A stretch of DNA of 64,000 nucleotides, taken from NCBI RefSeq assembly GCF_050948215.1, contig NC_135158.1:9161822-9225821 (forward strand), in the 5' to 3' direction. The stretch's first letter is position 1; every line of letters begins with the position of its first letter. Below, piece after piece: positions 54,001 through 64,000 of the stretch. The stretch comes from Halictus rubicundus. Lineage: Eukaryota; Arthropoda; Insecta; Hymenoptera; Halictidae. The notes below the pieces were generated by a model, which searched no databases, had not been told where the DNA came from, and worked only from the letters and a program-made list of their open reading frames with translations. The translations under genes were made by a program, and so were the position numbers.

Positions 54001-55754
54001 AATATACGGATTTATTTATTAGCTTCATATTTGCCAAATATACGCTTATCAACGTTAGTCAACAGTCTCATGCACAGTAAAGTGGAGCGATGAACTGAAA
54101 ATGGTTTACAATATGTATCCAGAAAATGTATTAGTTTTGCATAAAAATTTGATTCAGGAAACAGTCAAATTGTTCTGCATTGCGTAATTTCTCAGAGAAA
54201 AATAAATCGTGCGAATGAAAATATTCGCAAACATCCTGGATAATTTTATCGGGAACTGTGCTGCCACCTATATCGCTTCGAATACGTGTTCAGTCAACAT
54301 AAATGCAGGCATATGTGAAAAATTATGTAAGCAATCGCTTTATGGGGGCCGATAAGGAAAAATTAATGTGAGCAATATCTGTCAAACCTAATCATACGTC
54401 TGGATTAGTCTATCAAAGCAATTTCTTTCTATCTCATAATCTACACCCACTGTGCATACAATTAATTTGGTTCCGCAATCTTTGGATCTCAACGACTTTA
54501 ATTAGTGTCAAAATTATCGTTACTATTTATACATCACAATGGTCTAACAATATCTTGCATTTGAAAAAGTTACGTTCGGATCCTACTAATTTAGAATACT
54601 TGACAACTTCAGATTTGGCAGGCTTGGAACTCTCGCAATTCAGAATGCTCCTATGCTCGAGTCATATTTCATCTTAATGCCTTATAACATGAGGCATATA
54701 GCTTGTTTTATTAGTAAAACTGAAAGACTTGATTTTCCAGTTTGATTTTTAACTTGCAACGAATATGGACGCCTTTTACTAGGTTCTAATCCAATTAGTG
54801 CCAATTTCATTTTTGTTAGTATTTCGTCGACTCCAACAAATTCTTTTCGCCTCGAGATACAATTATTTCGGGAGATGCTAATACGTTATGCTGATCGAGT
54901 TATTTATTTAGACGTCCTCCTAAATGTACGTTAAAAAACCTGATTTGGGTTAACAAACGCCTTCTCGACAGCCTGTCCGATTCGCCGCTAAGTTCAGCGT
55001 GCACGGCGCTCAGCGAATGTGCAAATTCAGGGGCTTTCGCAGTCGATGACATAATTACGTTTGATCGAACGAATGCGGGTGTTAGAATTAAACTGGTTAA
55101 TAAATTTTCGCGCTAATTACATTACCGGCTCTCGTTGAATCGATTTCTGCAATTTGTCCATTTTTAACCGCAGTCAGTGACACCGGTAGACCGACTATCG
55201 ATCAGGTGGGAGAACCTGTCTCGAATTAATCTTATAGAGCAGTACCCTTACAGTCGCCGGCATATCGATGTATTGTAAATTTGTATTAGGATATTTGGCA
55301 CATCGTGAACCCGCCAAATACGTCACTGAACGGAACCAGCCCACGTTACTTTTCCACCGTGAGAATAGCGTTCGCAAATGTAGCCGTATTTGTTAACATT
55401 AGCCATTTCCGAGCAAATCGATCTCCAGCCGCCGTCGTTGCCGCAACGTACGAGGGAGCAAACGGGAAACCGATCGGTGATTTCGAGCAGAAAATGCGAT
55501 AAAAAATTCCGCGCGAAATTCGACCATCGCAGTGTACCAGCACCGGCTTCGTTAGGGTGGTTTTTGGACATAGATACACCGTTGTCGGGTCGAAATACTT
55601 ATGTTTCGACTCACCTCATGTCGAGTGTTCCGCTCACCGAGAAATTCCTCCCGAGAACGCTGGTAATGAAATGCGTGTTGCTCTTGTCGGCGCACGAGTT
55701 CTTGAACGCGAAGCAAGCTCTGCTAAGCAATCGTAGTTTGCCGCGATAAGGCAT
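48031..55754 (-). CDS. FAHD2: FAHD2-type fumarylacetoacetate hydrolase domain enzyme, mitochondrial
   Basis: Exons in transcription order: 55754-55615, 52896-52735, 49760-49544, 48855-48521, 48352-48265 and 48093-48031. They join in frame to 334 aa, with acceptors TTCTGCAG, ATTTGCAG, TCCGGCAG, TTTCTAG and TTTTCAG. Residues 1-46 are basic and Ser-rich without acid clusters in the first half, as in a mitochondrial presequence. The FAH fold follows, with the family core LAPVTRMDKLACVGLNY (exon 3), the metal-ligand pair E178-A-E180 in DWEAELAIVIG, the third acidic ligand in VAQDITARDW (209-214), and the LTGTPAGVG loop (296-304). Length and order match animal FAHD2, for which oxaloacetate tautomerase activity has been proposed. 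An in-frame ATG upstream (55928) or earlier would lengthen the N terminus; 55754 was preferred because the presequence starts there. Intron 2 also contains a possible cassette exon and an exon-3-like sequence. Confidence 0.93.
51204..51266 (-). other. Exon-3-like sequence inside FAHD2 intron
   Basis: After an acceptor (AATAGTTCCAG) the minus strand reads IVPEGEVIQEGMV and reaches a stop 21 codons in. Exon 3 begins IVAEGRSII, and the acceptor has the same phase 2. It could be a decayed partial duplicate of exon 3 or an alternative last exon giving a truncated protein. Similarity is short, so chance is possible. Confidence 0.3.
52338..52373 (-). other. Possible 36 nt cassette exon of FAHD2
   Basis: Between acceptor TTTTTATCAG and donor AGAG|GTTGGT lie exactly 36 nt with phase 2 at both ends. 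Inserted between exons 2 and 3 it would add 12 residues (EDEVDLLAMIER, with the boundary Arg retained) without changing frame. Skipping it gives the length usual for FAHD2, so it is optional if used. EDEVDLLA also resembles EDEVNFLA in exon 3. Confidence 0.4.
53000..55194. other. FAHD2 intron 1, no other feature seen
   Basis: AT-rich intron between exons 1 and 2 with AT-rich low-complexity sequence at 53910-53960. Small open frames here have no support. Confidence 0.6.
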
Positions 55755-56338
55755 TTTTCTGATGTAATCGAGTTGCTTCTGGGTGAGATAGGAATCGTGT
55801 AGCGTTGATGATATCTTTCGTTGATGAGAAAAAGACCAACGCCGGCGAACTAATAAAGACAAAGCATTCGCCGCGAAGGACGAGCTACGACTGAATACGT
55901 TACGCCACTCTAGCGTTCCTCGAACCATGGTGGGGCGAGCCACGTGATGTCGGCAAAAAAGTTTGTTCGGCTTCGAAAGCGACCGGTGATCGATCTTATC
56001 GCGATTATCTTCTGAAATAAACAATTCACGACGTGATCGACGACCACGTTTGCCTACATATCGATCTTTTCAAGAAGACGGATTAATCAACAACTGATTG
56101 CATAGTCACGAGCTTGACGCTGGTCCGGTACCGGTGTCCTTCCGGTTATGAGACGATCAAACTTCCGGAATTAAAACGTTCAACACAGTTTTGTATATAA
56201 GATCAAATTGCTTCTTGTAACGTTTTAAAGTTCTTGCTGAATTATTATTTTTGTTTGATGGTAAATGCACATGTTAGAATGAATTGTACTTCGGTATGCG
56301 TTTATAAATGAAATTCTATATCTATACAGCAGAGATAT

Positions 56339-57504
56339 TTAAGGTATCGGCTTCTTTCTCGAGTGAGCAAATTCTTCACGAGAGTGGTATGGATTGTACG
56401 GGTCGTCTGGGTAATGATGAGGCCTCCTCCAATACTTTGTCACCATCTTGTCCAACAGAAACGACTGTGTTGCATTGGTAAACACGTGTTGTCTCAGCCT
56501 GCGTCTCCGATTCTCTGTCTTCTTCCACAGTTGCGAATGGCGACCAACACGTGTTCTAATCCATATGCCCCTGCAATTGATCGAAGCGCGTTAACAGGAA
56601 TCTGAAGTATCATAAATCATAATTTATGTTATTCATTACCAGTTTAATCTATAGAATCGTTTAAGTACAGCTTTGCAAGATTTTCTCTTCCCTTTCTTCC
56701 TAGAGAACTTTGTAATTGTTCTCACAGGTGTTAGACTAGGAGAAATTGTTGAAGGAATGACACTTCCTATATATTCCTGACTGTAAATTTAATAAAATTC
56801 TTATGTATTTTCTTACTTGGTACATTACAATTTAAATACTCATACCATGGCATTGTTTTTGGTTCAATGCTGCCAATGTTGTTCCATCTATTGATAATTG
56901 AAGAGAACGCTCCGAAATATCTTTCCTGTGCACATTGTGCTAGAGGATACTGTTTCAAGCACAAGGAATTCGTGAGAGTACTGACATTGGCACGAGCAAC
57001 AATTCCTAAAACATACAAAACAAAACAAAGATCAGTATCGTTTCAATTGGAGGTCCCGATTTTACGTGTAATAAACGAATCTGGATCTTAATCGACGTAA
57101 TATTAAATACACGGGTACCCGTGAACACATATCTCTATGCATACGGATCTCCGTATCCGTGTACACGGAGAATATAATGCATAATTACACGTGTATTAAG
57201 GACACTGTGTACATGTCTGAAATCGTAAACTCTAGATTTCAGTGCGAGGTTTGAATAAGCGCGCCCTCGGTTCAATTCCGGCGTTTCTTCTATTAACCGA
57301 CATGGCTCTCCGGTGCAGCCGAACATAACCTACAAGACACGAACTTCGAGCGATTAACGCGCAACGATTTATCGAATTTGATCGAATAATGGCTTAAAAT
57401 GAAGCCAACGAACTATTTTTTGGCCAAAGAGAGCCAGTGGTGGTAAAGTCGCAGAGAAACGTAAAGTACACACCTCGAACCGCGGTACTAACAATACGCA
57501 ACAT
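56339..57504 (-). CDS. mRpL35: Mitochondrial large-subunit ribosomal protein bL35m
   Basis: Four exons in transcription order: 57504-57474, 57005-56846, 56780-56640 and 56570-56339. They give 187 aa with every junction in phase (donors CGAG|GTGTGT, CATG|GTATGA, ACTG|GTAATG; acceptors GTTTTAG, ATTTACAG, AATTGCAG). The N terminus (MLRIVSTAVRG) is a mitochondrial presequence. The bL35 core is in exons 3-4: TKFSRKKGKRKSCKAVLKRF, then WGIWIRTRVGRH and LRQHVFTNATQSFLLDKMV, with the animal C-terminal extension RPHHYPDDPYNPYH. It functions in the mitochondrial ribosome. For exon 3 the acceptor at 56780 was chosen because the nearer AG at 56772 breaks the frame. It is divergent from Mic60 with 87 bp between start codons. 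Confidence 0.95.
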
Positions 57505-57591
57505 TCTTCTTTTCGTGCAGTCAGTCAGTGACCAGCTGTTTTGTGCCGTCGTTCCCTTTTTCCTTTGGCTGCCTGACCGGCCACCCGAAAG
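57505..57591. promoter_or_regulatory. Compact divergent promoter, mRpL35 / Mic60
   Basis: Only 87 bp separate the mRpL35 ATG (minus) from the Mic60 ATG (plus). The interval holds a CAGTCAGTCAGTGACC direct repeat and a pyrimidine tract (GTTCCCTTTTTCCTTTGG) but no TATA box, as expected for a housekeeping bidirectional promoter. Both 5' leaders must be very short or extend into the opposite gene. Confidence 0.7.
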
Positions 57592-60500
57592 ATGTTCCGA
57601 ATTGGATTAAAATTTCCGTGCAACGGTGTAAATAGGGTATGTAAAGTAAGTACAAGAAAAATCTTCGTGTTCGCGCGAGTTCGCTGTTCTGGCGACAGGC
57701 GAGTCGAACAGAAATTGTGAACGGAATGTGGGTAAAAAGCGCACCTCGCCACGCACTGTCCGACTATTGTCGCGACGTTTGTCCTAATAATATTTAGTTT
57801 GCCGTCGTTGTTTCTCGCGATCTTTGAGAGAAAAAGTGTGTCACTCCTGCTGGAATTCGTGATCGTGTCGCGTCGAAGGCGTTTCCGTGAGTTGTCAGTG
57901 AATATTCTCGTGGACAAAACCAAGGTTGCGCGCCTCGTGTGACAAGATGGCTTAAATTTAGGAGCTTACATAATTCCAGACAATTTCATTGACACCGTTG
58001 TCCTTTCAGATCAAAAAACACGGATCCTCCACCAGACCCTACTTGTCAACCAAGTGCTACGAGCCACGTACACGAATCAAGTGCGAATCGGACTGGAGGT
58101 AAGCGACCGAATTTTCTGTTTGTTTGTTCGCACATTTTCACAATTGTCAAAGTTGTCATTATGTGCAAAAGAACAGAACTCGATCTTTTTACGTTTCTTC
58201 ACATTCCCGAAAGCCTATATTCATAGATAATTATACGTTTCTTGTATTTTATAAGTCATCTCTGGGTTAGGTTCAGTTTAGGTTATGTTTGGCACAAATA
58301 TCGTGATGGAATTACCATTTCTTTTGAAATCTACCGTATCGTTTTTTATGTTCTCTTATTATTTAAAATACTCTATATTTCTTATCACGAATGTTTTTAT
58401 TATATTTATATTTAACCAGTTATTACCATATTTCTAAAAATAAACATTATGCGTTTCGTTGTATAATTATGTACGCCTTGAATATTACATCGGACAGGGT
58501 GGATGAGAACATCTTATGTAAATTCAGTTGTATGTTTTAGGTTTTTCAAGGATGTTAAACTTACGTCCAGAATATCTGGACATAGGTACTCAACTGACTC
58601 GTCAAAGAGGTATACAGAATTTAAACCTAGTTGCATTATATTATGTACGTTATATAACAAAGTTGCATGCATGCACTCATTCTGTATTGGCCATTAACTT
58701 TATTGCAAGAGGTTTAAGTACTGGTAGTAAAATGCATACCCTGTTCAATTTTTGCTTAAAAAAATTTGAATGTTTTTTTATAACATTTGATTATAAATTT
58801 AGTTTAACACTGTGCTTTGTCATTGTTTGTGAAGTCGTATGTATTAGTATTATATTTAAACATCTATCTTTTCGTGCAAGTGAGAAGAGCCGAGGTGGAG
58901 GAGCACTGATAACCTTGACCGCGGTTGCAATTGGAGCTACAGGAATCTTATTCTATGCAAAAAATAATCCAGAATTCCGTGCAACTCTTGAAGGATGGGT
59001 ACCAGGCACGGACAAAACGATTCAGATCATCTTTCAGGAGGAGGCAACCTATTTCGAGTTTATACGTTCATTCTTTGAATCACTAAAGCAATCGTTAGTA
59101 CAAATAGTGTAAGATACTGCTGTTTTATAATAGCTGTGCAGTGTTTTATTAATAAAACGTAAATTTTGTTTTCAGGATCATAACTGCTATTTTTGGAGAG
59201 GGCTCAGAGAAGACAGGTCAGAAAAGTATAGATTGCATGAACCTTGAAGATTATATACGTGAGCCCTTATCATTGATTCCCAAATCCTTCTTACCTCTAA
59301 ATTCCTTTTATCCTTTTAATCGCAATTTGTAAATTATATTAATTTATATACATAAAATCTTTTGTTTAGAAGTGTGCGAGAACCCGACGGTCGAGACTGG
59401 GCAGGAAGCCATCAGGTCGAGAACCTGTTCCAGTCCTTAATAAAATTCTCGACCTGTCCCGACACGACATTTTCGGGTCCTCGCACTCCTCTAGTTTTGT
59501 TTCATGTTGCAATTAATTGCTCACTAACATCTTGCAATAACATATGTGCTATAGCGCCAAAGCCAGCGTTTGTACCACTGGTTGATAAGAAGGAACCACC
59601 TAATAATGAACCTTATACTGAAATAAGATTGAGTAAAGGAGAGAAGGTAGAGATCGGTACGTTTTCTATTTAGTACATTATTTTATGTAACTCGCGTTCT
59701 TCAAGTCAATGAATGAACTAATCTGTGCACACATTTTTAGTTGCAGAGAAGCCTGCTCCTCCTGTTAAAGATGTACCCAAAGAATTGGTCCCAGAAAGTC
59801 TGGTGGAGCTGGAAACCTTATGCGGGAAAACAGCGTCCAAGGTGATCCAGGCTTACCAGGAAGCAACATGTGCCATTCAGGACTACAATAAAGATGTGAT
59901 CAAAGTATTGGAAAGCGCCGACAGTGCTGGTAGTGCTGTCTGGAACAGGTATTTAACTTCTGGTGTGATTTATACTCCTTTTACGGTCTCGCAGGTACAG
60001 CAAAGCATTTTTATATTACAGACTAGAAGAAGCAACGGAGAAGAGGAGAAAAGGAATTCAGGAAGCGGAAGTACACAAGACCGAGGCGTCGGAGTCCCTC
60101 AGAAAAATGTTGCATCTAATCGACGATCCTAAACTGGAGGCGCCGTCGCACATGAAGACAGCTGCTCGGAGGAACATAAAGAAAATCTTGAACGACGTCG
60201 ACGAAGCTAAGAGCAACTACGAATCAGAATTACAGAACGGCAACATAACGGAGCGTTATTGGAAAGAGGTTAAAGCAGCTCGCGAAAGTCTCAACCAGGA
60301 GCTGCAGATCCTATTTTCTGGTATCAACATCAACGAAAAGGAATTGGCTCTCGATGAAGACTCCTTCGACTTGTTCGTTCTCCATATGCGCAACAAAGTG
60401 AACAATCTGCAAAAGGAACTGGCCAAACTGAGGGTAAATGTTTACCGATTCTGCGTCCGATACAAAGACATTTGATGGTGTTTATACACGTTAATTGTCG

Positions 60501-60643
60501 CATTACAGACAGTCAATGAGACCAAACTGAAGGCAGCGTTGAAAGCGTCCGGCGACACGGCTACCAAAGAACAACTGGACGCATTGGTGTGCCTAGAATT
60601 AGACAAGGAGAAGTCGATCCTCGAGGAACAGCTCAATATGAAG
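57592..60643 (+). CDS. Mic60: MICOS complex subunit Mic60 (mitofilin), N-terminal 423 codons
   Basis: Mic60 anchors the MICOS complex at crista junctions of the mitochondrial inner membrane. Exons seen: 57592-57645, 58010-58098, 58881-59108, 59176-59216, 59555-59656, 59741-59948, 60022-60433 and 60509-60643. All are in phase. The basic presequence (MFRIGLKF, RPYLSTK) is followed by a Gly-rich start of the single membrane span (GGGALITLTAVAIGATGILF, about 53-72), then the matrix-to-intermembrane-space signature region KNNPEFRATLEGWVPGTDK. Exons 6-8 form long charged helices typical of the Mic60 coiled coil (for example NDVDEAKSNYESELQNGN). The C-terminal mitofilin signature is missing: the exon 8 donor (AAG|GTAGGA) is sound, but no further exon was found, so the gene is cut by the window edge. 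Exon 2 is open in all frames; the one used is fixed by intron phase. Confidence 0.92.
59217..59258 (+). other. Alternative exon 4 extension of Mic60
   Basis: A second donor, ATAC|GTGAGC, lies 42 nt beyond the first (ACAG|GTCAGA). It has the same phase, so its use would add 14 residues (GQKSIDCMNLEDYI) without a frameshift. The extension stays open. Confidence 0.4.
59359..59501. mobile_element. hAT-type MITE in Mic60 intron 4
   Basis: The element is 59367-59493 (127 bp). Its ends, TAGAAGTGTGCGAGAACCCG and the reverse complement TAGAGGAGTGCGAGGACCCG, match at 17 of 20 positions. The flanking 8 bp CTTTTGTT and GTTTTGTT differ at one position, as expected for an aged hAT target duplication. An inner inverted pair (AGGTCGAGAA and TTCTCGACCT) lets it fold. 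Confidence 0.8.
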
Positions 60644-61033
60644 GTAGGACAATTAACTGTAATTTGTACAACATTATGTACAGAATGACCAACTTTCGCG
60701 AATCACGTAACACATTTGCAGTTCCTATATAGTCTTGTCGCGGTCACATTTATTCGTACACGCGGTCGTATATCTAAATGAAATAAAGCTGAACTTTTAG
60801 ATGAAGCCGAGAAAGATTTAGCGTTCCACATTGCTCGGTGATAATTCATACGTGATACCGCAAAAGTTTGGATTTATGGTTTCGTGTGCTTATTTTAAAA
60901 TTATTGCAGTCAGGGGAGCATTTAGAAACCTCTTGAAAATAAGTCTAATCCATTTAGTGACTTTCTGTGAAAGTATGGACTATTTTAACGGACAGTATTT
61001 TTCATTATTTGTCTTTTGCTAGACGGAATTAAA

Positions 61034-61115
61034 TATTAGGTCAGTGCAAAAATTTGTGCCCGATTTCGTATTAAAATACAAGGAATCGGACTCGAACTTT
61101 TGAACTGACCTAATA
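61034..61115. mobile_element. Mariner-like MITE, 78 bp
   Basis: TA-flanked foldback: TTAGGTCAGTGCAAAA (61036) and, as the reverse complement from 61113, TTAGGTCAGTTCAAAA. Inside, GCCCGATT and AATCGG continue the pairing. TA at 61034-61035 and 61114-61115 is the expected mariner duplication. Almost the whole element is terminal repeat. Confidence 0.85.
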
Positions 61116-61464
61116 AAATTAATTCTTTAGCTTTTAGCTTGGTTAAACCTTTTCCTTTTCGTCTAATTTTATACGTGATGTTTCGCAGAGTGTGGTACAC
61201 GATAAAATTAGAAACAGCTGTCGTAAATTATGTAGGGAATGACTTTACCTGGCAAGCTTGGTAATGCAAGTTTATTATAAATTATCTACAGAGTGTCTAG
61301 AATGAAGGCGCGCGATATTATCGAAGATACCTTTTGGTTCTATTGATACATATGTACTTTGGATCATTATAATTAGGTAGATTAATATTCTATTACTATA
61401 TTGATATAGATTTTATGTAGACAGTTTGAACAATCGTTTCGCAGAGATTAATTTTGATTACCAT

Positions 61465-61621
61465 GATCAGATTTTGGAGCTTGAGAGTTACAATAGCTGT
61501 TCGTCCCACTCCCATTACTGTGTCGTCAATTTGGAAGGATTATAATTATGACTATGGTAGATTTTAGAACTTGAGAGTTCTAACAGCTGTTCATTCCGCC
61601 CCCTATCACGTTATCATCAAT
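61465..61621. repeat. Diverged direct duplication
   Basis: About 66 bp (61465-61530) are repeated at 61555-61621. Shared blocks include AGATTTT(G/A)GA(G/A)CTTGAGAGTT, AGCTGTTC and a TCAT/GTCAAT end, with many substitutions. It is an old tandem duplication. Confidence 0.65.
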
Positions 61622-64000
61622 AATGGTGGTAAATTGGGCAGCTTTAACACGGTATTAAAGACATATCAATTTGTACTAAAATAAGCATAAAGGGACGCAG
61701 TACATATAATTCAGAATGTTACAAGGGAAATATATTGGTGCCAACGACAATAGAATCAAATTGAGGGGTTCTGCAAATCTTTGAGCTGTTTGGGAAAGCT
61801 GTGAATGTTTCCAATGAATCAGAGACTGTCCAAGAAGTGGATATTCGACGGAAATGAAGGATATCTGCAGGTTTTATTGGAACGTCTGTGCGGAGTGTAC
61901 CAGCGGATGTTCCACGGGCTCAGAGTTACAGATCCGGTTGTTTTATTAGTAGCAGATGGGGACAATTCGACGTTGCACAGAATCGAAAGGGGGATCAATA
62001 TTCAATGTTGCCTGGAAAGTTCGGTCGTTACGTTTTAGGCATTCCGGTATACAGAAGCGTTTTATGGTACAGAAAGAATTTGGCATTGGAAAGGCCGGGC
62101 CGTACACTGTCACACAGGAATTATGTATGTATACACATGGGATGTGGCATATTCCATATCCTGCAATCGTGCATGTACCTGCATATATCCGTCGTTTTGG
62201 CATCAGGCGAGGAGAAAAGGGGGGTGGACGCGGGGTTCCTGCCACCCTTCGGGCTTTTTATCTATTTCCATTTGGCTCGTTGCCAATATTTCGCTAGTGG
62301 GAGGCAATATTATCTCTTTAGACTAGCCCCCGACGGTATATCCGGTGTGTACGCCGCTAGTCACACCAAGACATCGCGGGGAAAGCTACCATGACGCGTT
62401 GTCGTCATAGTTGTCCGACGATCTATACCGGGCCCCGTCTCCTGCTTTCAATTTTCTCCGGTGTAATGGCATTATAACCGCTTCCTGGTATTTGGGGCAG
62501 TCCTGACAAAAGGGAAAGCATCGATTTTTGTCGTGGGAAACTGCCATCGAAGTTCCATTAATTTGCAATTTTTTGTTTGCCGTTGGACTCCTCCATCAGT
62601 ACCCAAAACTTTCTACAAGGTTGGAAAGAATAAACCCACGTAGAATGTGCAACCAATAAATATTCTTTGACATCGGACGAACGAAATTATTGGAAGCGTA
62701 ATAAAAGGCACGGTTTTTTTCTCGTAGATAGGAGATCTACTTTTTATGAAAAGTCGTAACTTCATCGTTAAAAATATTTCTGCATTTTTAACCGGAGGAT
62801 ATTCTTCGGGATAATTTTGTTCGCTTACTTTCGTGAATGTTACTTTCGAGTGTTTTACCGTTGTGCTTTGTTACCGAGCTGTTTGTGGCGTGGGAGGACT
62901 ACTACGAGCAACGCTAATCGTAAACCTCGCGAGGCACCCTCTTCGTTATTTTTATTATAGGAACGCTTGTAGCAGTCGTTGTTGCCAGTTTAACTTGAAA
63001 GCTTCGTTCCACACAAAGTTCCGACGAAATCGATTCTGACAGATTGGATTGTTGCATTCAAATTGATTTTAACATAACAACTGGGTCATCGATTTTTGTG
63101 CAGCACAGAAATTGCAACTGAATTAATTGCAAAACGAGAAGAGCTACAATAGAAATGTGCTTTCCTCCTTAACAATATCAATACGTCACGAATAATTCTA
63201 TAGTACCCATTAATTCGTGGAATATTTTCCCTTGTAAAAATAACAACCGATTTATCGATTTTTCAGCAGAATAGAAATTTTTTAAATTGTAAAAAAGAGA
63301 ATGTGTCGTTAATTCTTGTAATATTTCCTCGTATTTTCCTGTCCAATTTTCCTCACAAATGCATAAAACCCTGTCCGCTAACAACTCGTCGCAACAAAAG
63401 CGATTAACGAACGAATGGATGGCGCCATAAAAATTTCATTCTAGATATGCGAAGATCACCATTTTATTCCCAGCATTTTGGAAACCGTAAAAGAGGACAG
63501 TCGTAATTTACCGATTAATCGACGTAGCAAACCGCGACGGATAATCTTACCGAAACGGGATCCTATTCGAAGTTTCTGGACGATCTTTACCTTCGGCTTT
63601 ACGATCTGCCAAGGTTTTACGACTTTTGCATCGGTCGGTCGCATAAAATTCTTAAACCGGCGAACCCGTCCGGGTAGCTCAGTCGTTGATCGGAACCACG
63701 ATTTTCGGCGAGAATGGGTCCGAATGAAAATTTGATCGATCGTTTCACCCATCCTGGTTCCGCGAAATTTCGTTTCCCTCGGCCCGAGGTTAAACATGCG
63801 GTTCTCCCGTGTTTCCCTCCAATTATCATTTCAAATATATTCGTTTAATCGGCCGGCATTGAATCGCGGGCACTCGGTTTAACGTTAGAACCCGGTTGTA
63901 ATGGCGGATTAAACATTGGTACCGTCTCTTATTGGAACGGGAACGGGTATTCCATGATCCCGGCCGGTTTTTAATTATTCATCGGCCGTTGTGCGATTCC

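Larger units (their letters stand above)
60644..64000. other. Probable last visible Mic60 intron
   Basis: More than 3.3 kb follow the exon 8 donor. I see no further Mic60 exon and no other supported gene. The stretch holds a mariner-like MITE, a 91 bp-spaced duplication and GC-rich patches at 62.1-62.4 and 63.5-64.0 kb. Open frames at 61.8-62.4 and 63.4-63.8 kb lack splice support. Confidence 0.55.

Noticed and set aside
55390..55749. Plus-strand frame of 119 codons
   Set aside because: It is antisense to FAHD2 exon 1, whose frame and splice site are well supported.
60801..60821. Possible short alternative Mic60 last exon after CTTTTAG
   Set aside because: It would add only six residues before a stop and end the protein before its conserved domain. 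Splice support is minimal.
61805..62394. Overlapping plus-strand frames in the Mic60 intron
   Set aside because: No match to the missing Mic60 C terminus and no acceptor/donor pair in the right phase.
63664..63735. tRNA-like A box (GGTAGCTCAGTCG) followed by a B-box-like GGTCCGAAT
   Set aside because: No acceptor-stem pairing and no anticodon arm can be formed, so it is not called as a tRNA gene.

Overview
This is an insect nuclear window, most likely from an aculeate hymenopteran (bee or ant). The taxon is inferred from the intron-rich gene structures, the large GC swings between neighbouring blocks, the many short TTAA- and TA-flanked MITEs, and the character of the recognisable proteins. 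No similarity search was possible. Exon models were built by hand from reading frame, splice consensus and intron phase.

Layout. Positions 1-17.9 kb hold no gene I can support. This part alternates GC-rich islands with AT-rich DNA and carries simple repeats (a CT array near 2.5 kb, a CTTCGG hexamer array near 5.4 kb, a 101 bp GA array near 14.3 kb, an AT array near 16.5 kb) and four or more MITE-like inverted-repeat elements. At 18.1-19.4 kb there is a three-exon candidate gene for a charged, helical protein of unknown function. At 22.87 kb there is a clean tRNA-His(GTG), followed at 23.46-24.43 kb by a three-exon gene for a secreted His/Pro/Leu-rich protein that I do not recognise. Positions 24.4-41.7 kb are gene-poor. 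They contain a doubtful two-exon minus-strand gene (32.9-34.3 kb), a piggyBac-like MITE, and a decayed 897 bp hAT element with a perfect 8 bp target duplication, followed by a degenerate 145 bp tandem repeat.

The gene-dense part is 41.7-64 kb. An eleven-exon ABCH/ABCG-type half transporter (plus strand, 747 aa) runs to 46.9 kb. Tail-to-tail with it is a FAHD2-type fumarylacetoacetate-hydrolase-domain enzyme (minus strand, 334 aa) spanning 48.0-55.8 kb. Next on the minus strand is mitochondrial ribosomal protein bL35m (mRpL35, 187 aa, four exons, 56.3-57.5 kb). Only 87 bp separates its start codon from that of the MICOS inner-membrane organiser Mic60/mitofilin, which runs divergently on the plus strand from 57.6 kb. 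Eight Mic60 exons (423 codons) are present. The C-terminal part, including the mitofilin signature region, is not found before the window ends and probably lies beyond a last intron longer than 3.3 kb.

How the genes relate: FAHD2, mRpL35 and Mic60 all encode proteins expected in mitochondria, and the last two appear to share one compact divergent promoter. The ABC transporter is plasma-membrane and unrelated in function. The most checkable unusual points are the mRpL35/Mic60 promoter, an in-phase 36 nt cassette exon and a second exon-3-like copy inside the FAHD2 gene, an in-phase alternative donor in Mic60, the two orphan genes, and the set of well-delimited MITEs with intact target-site duplications.
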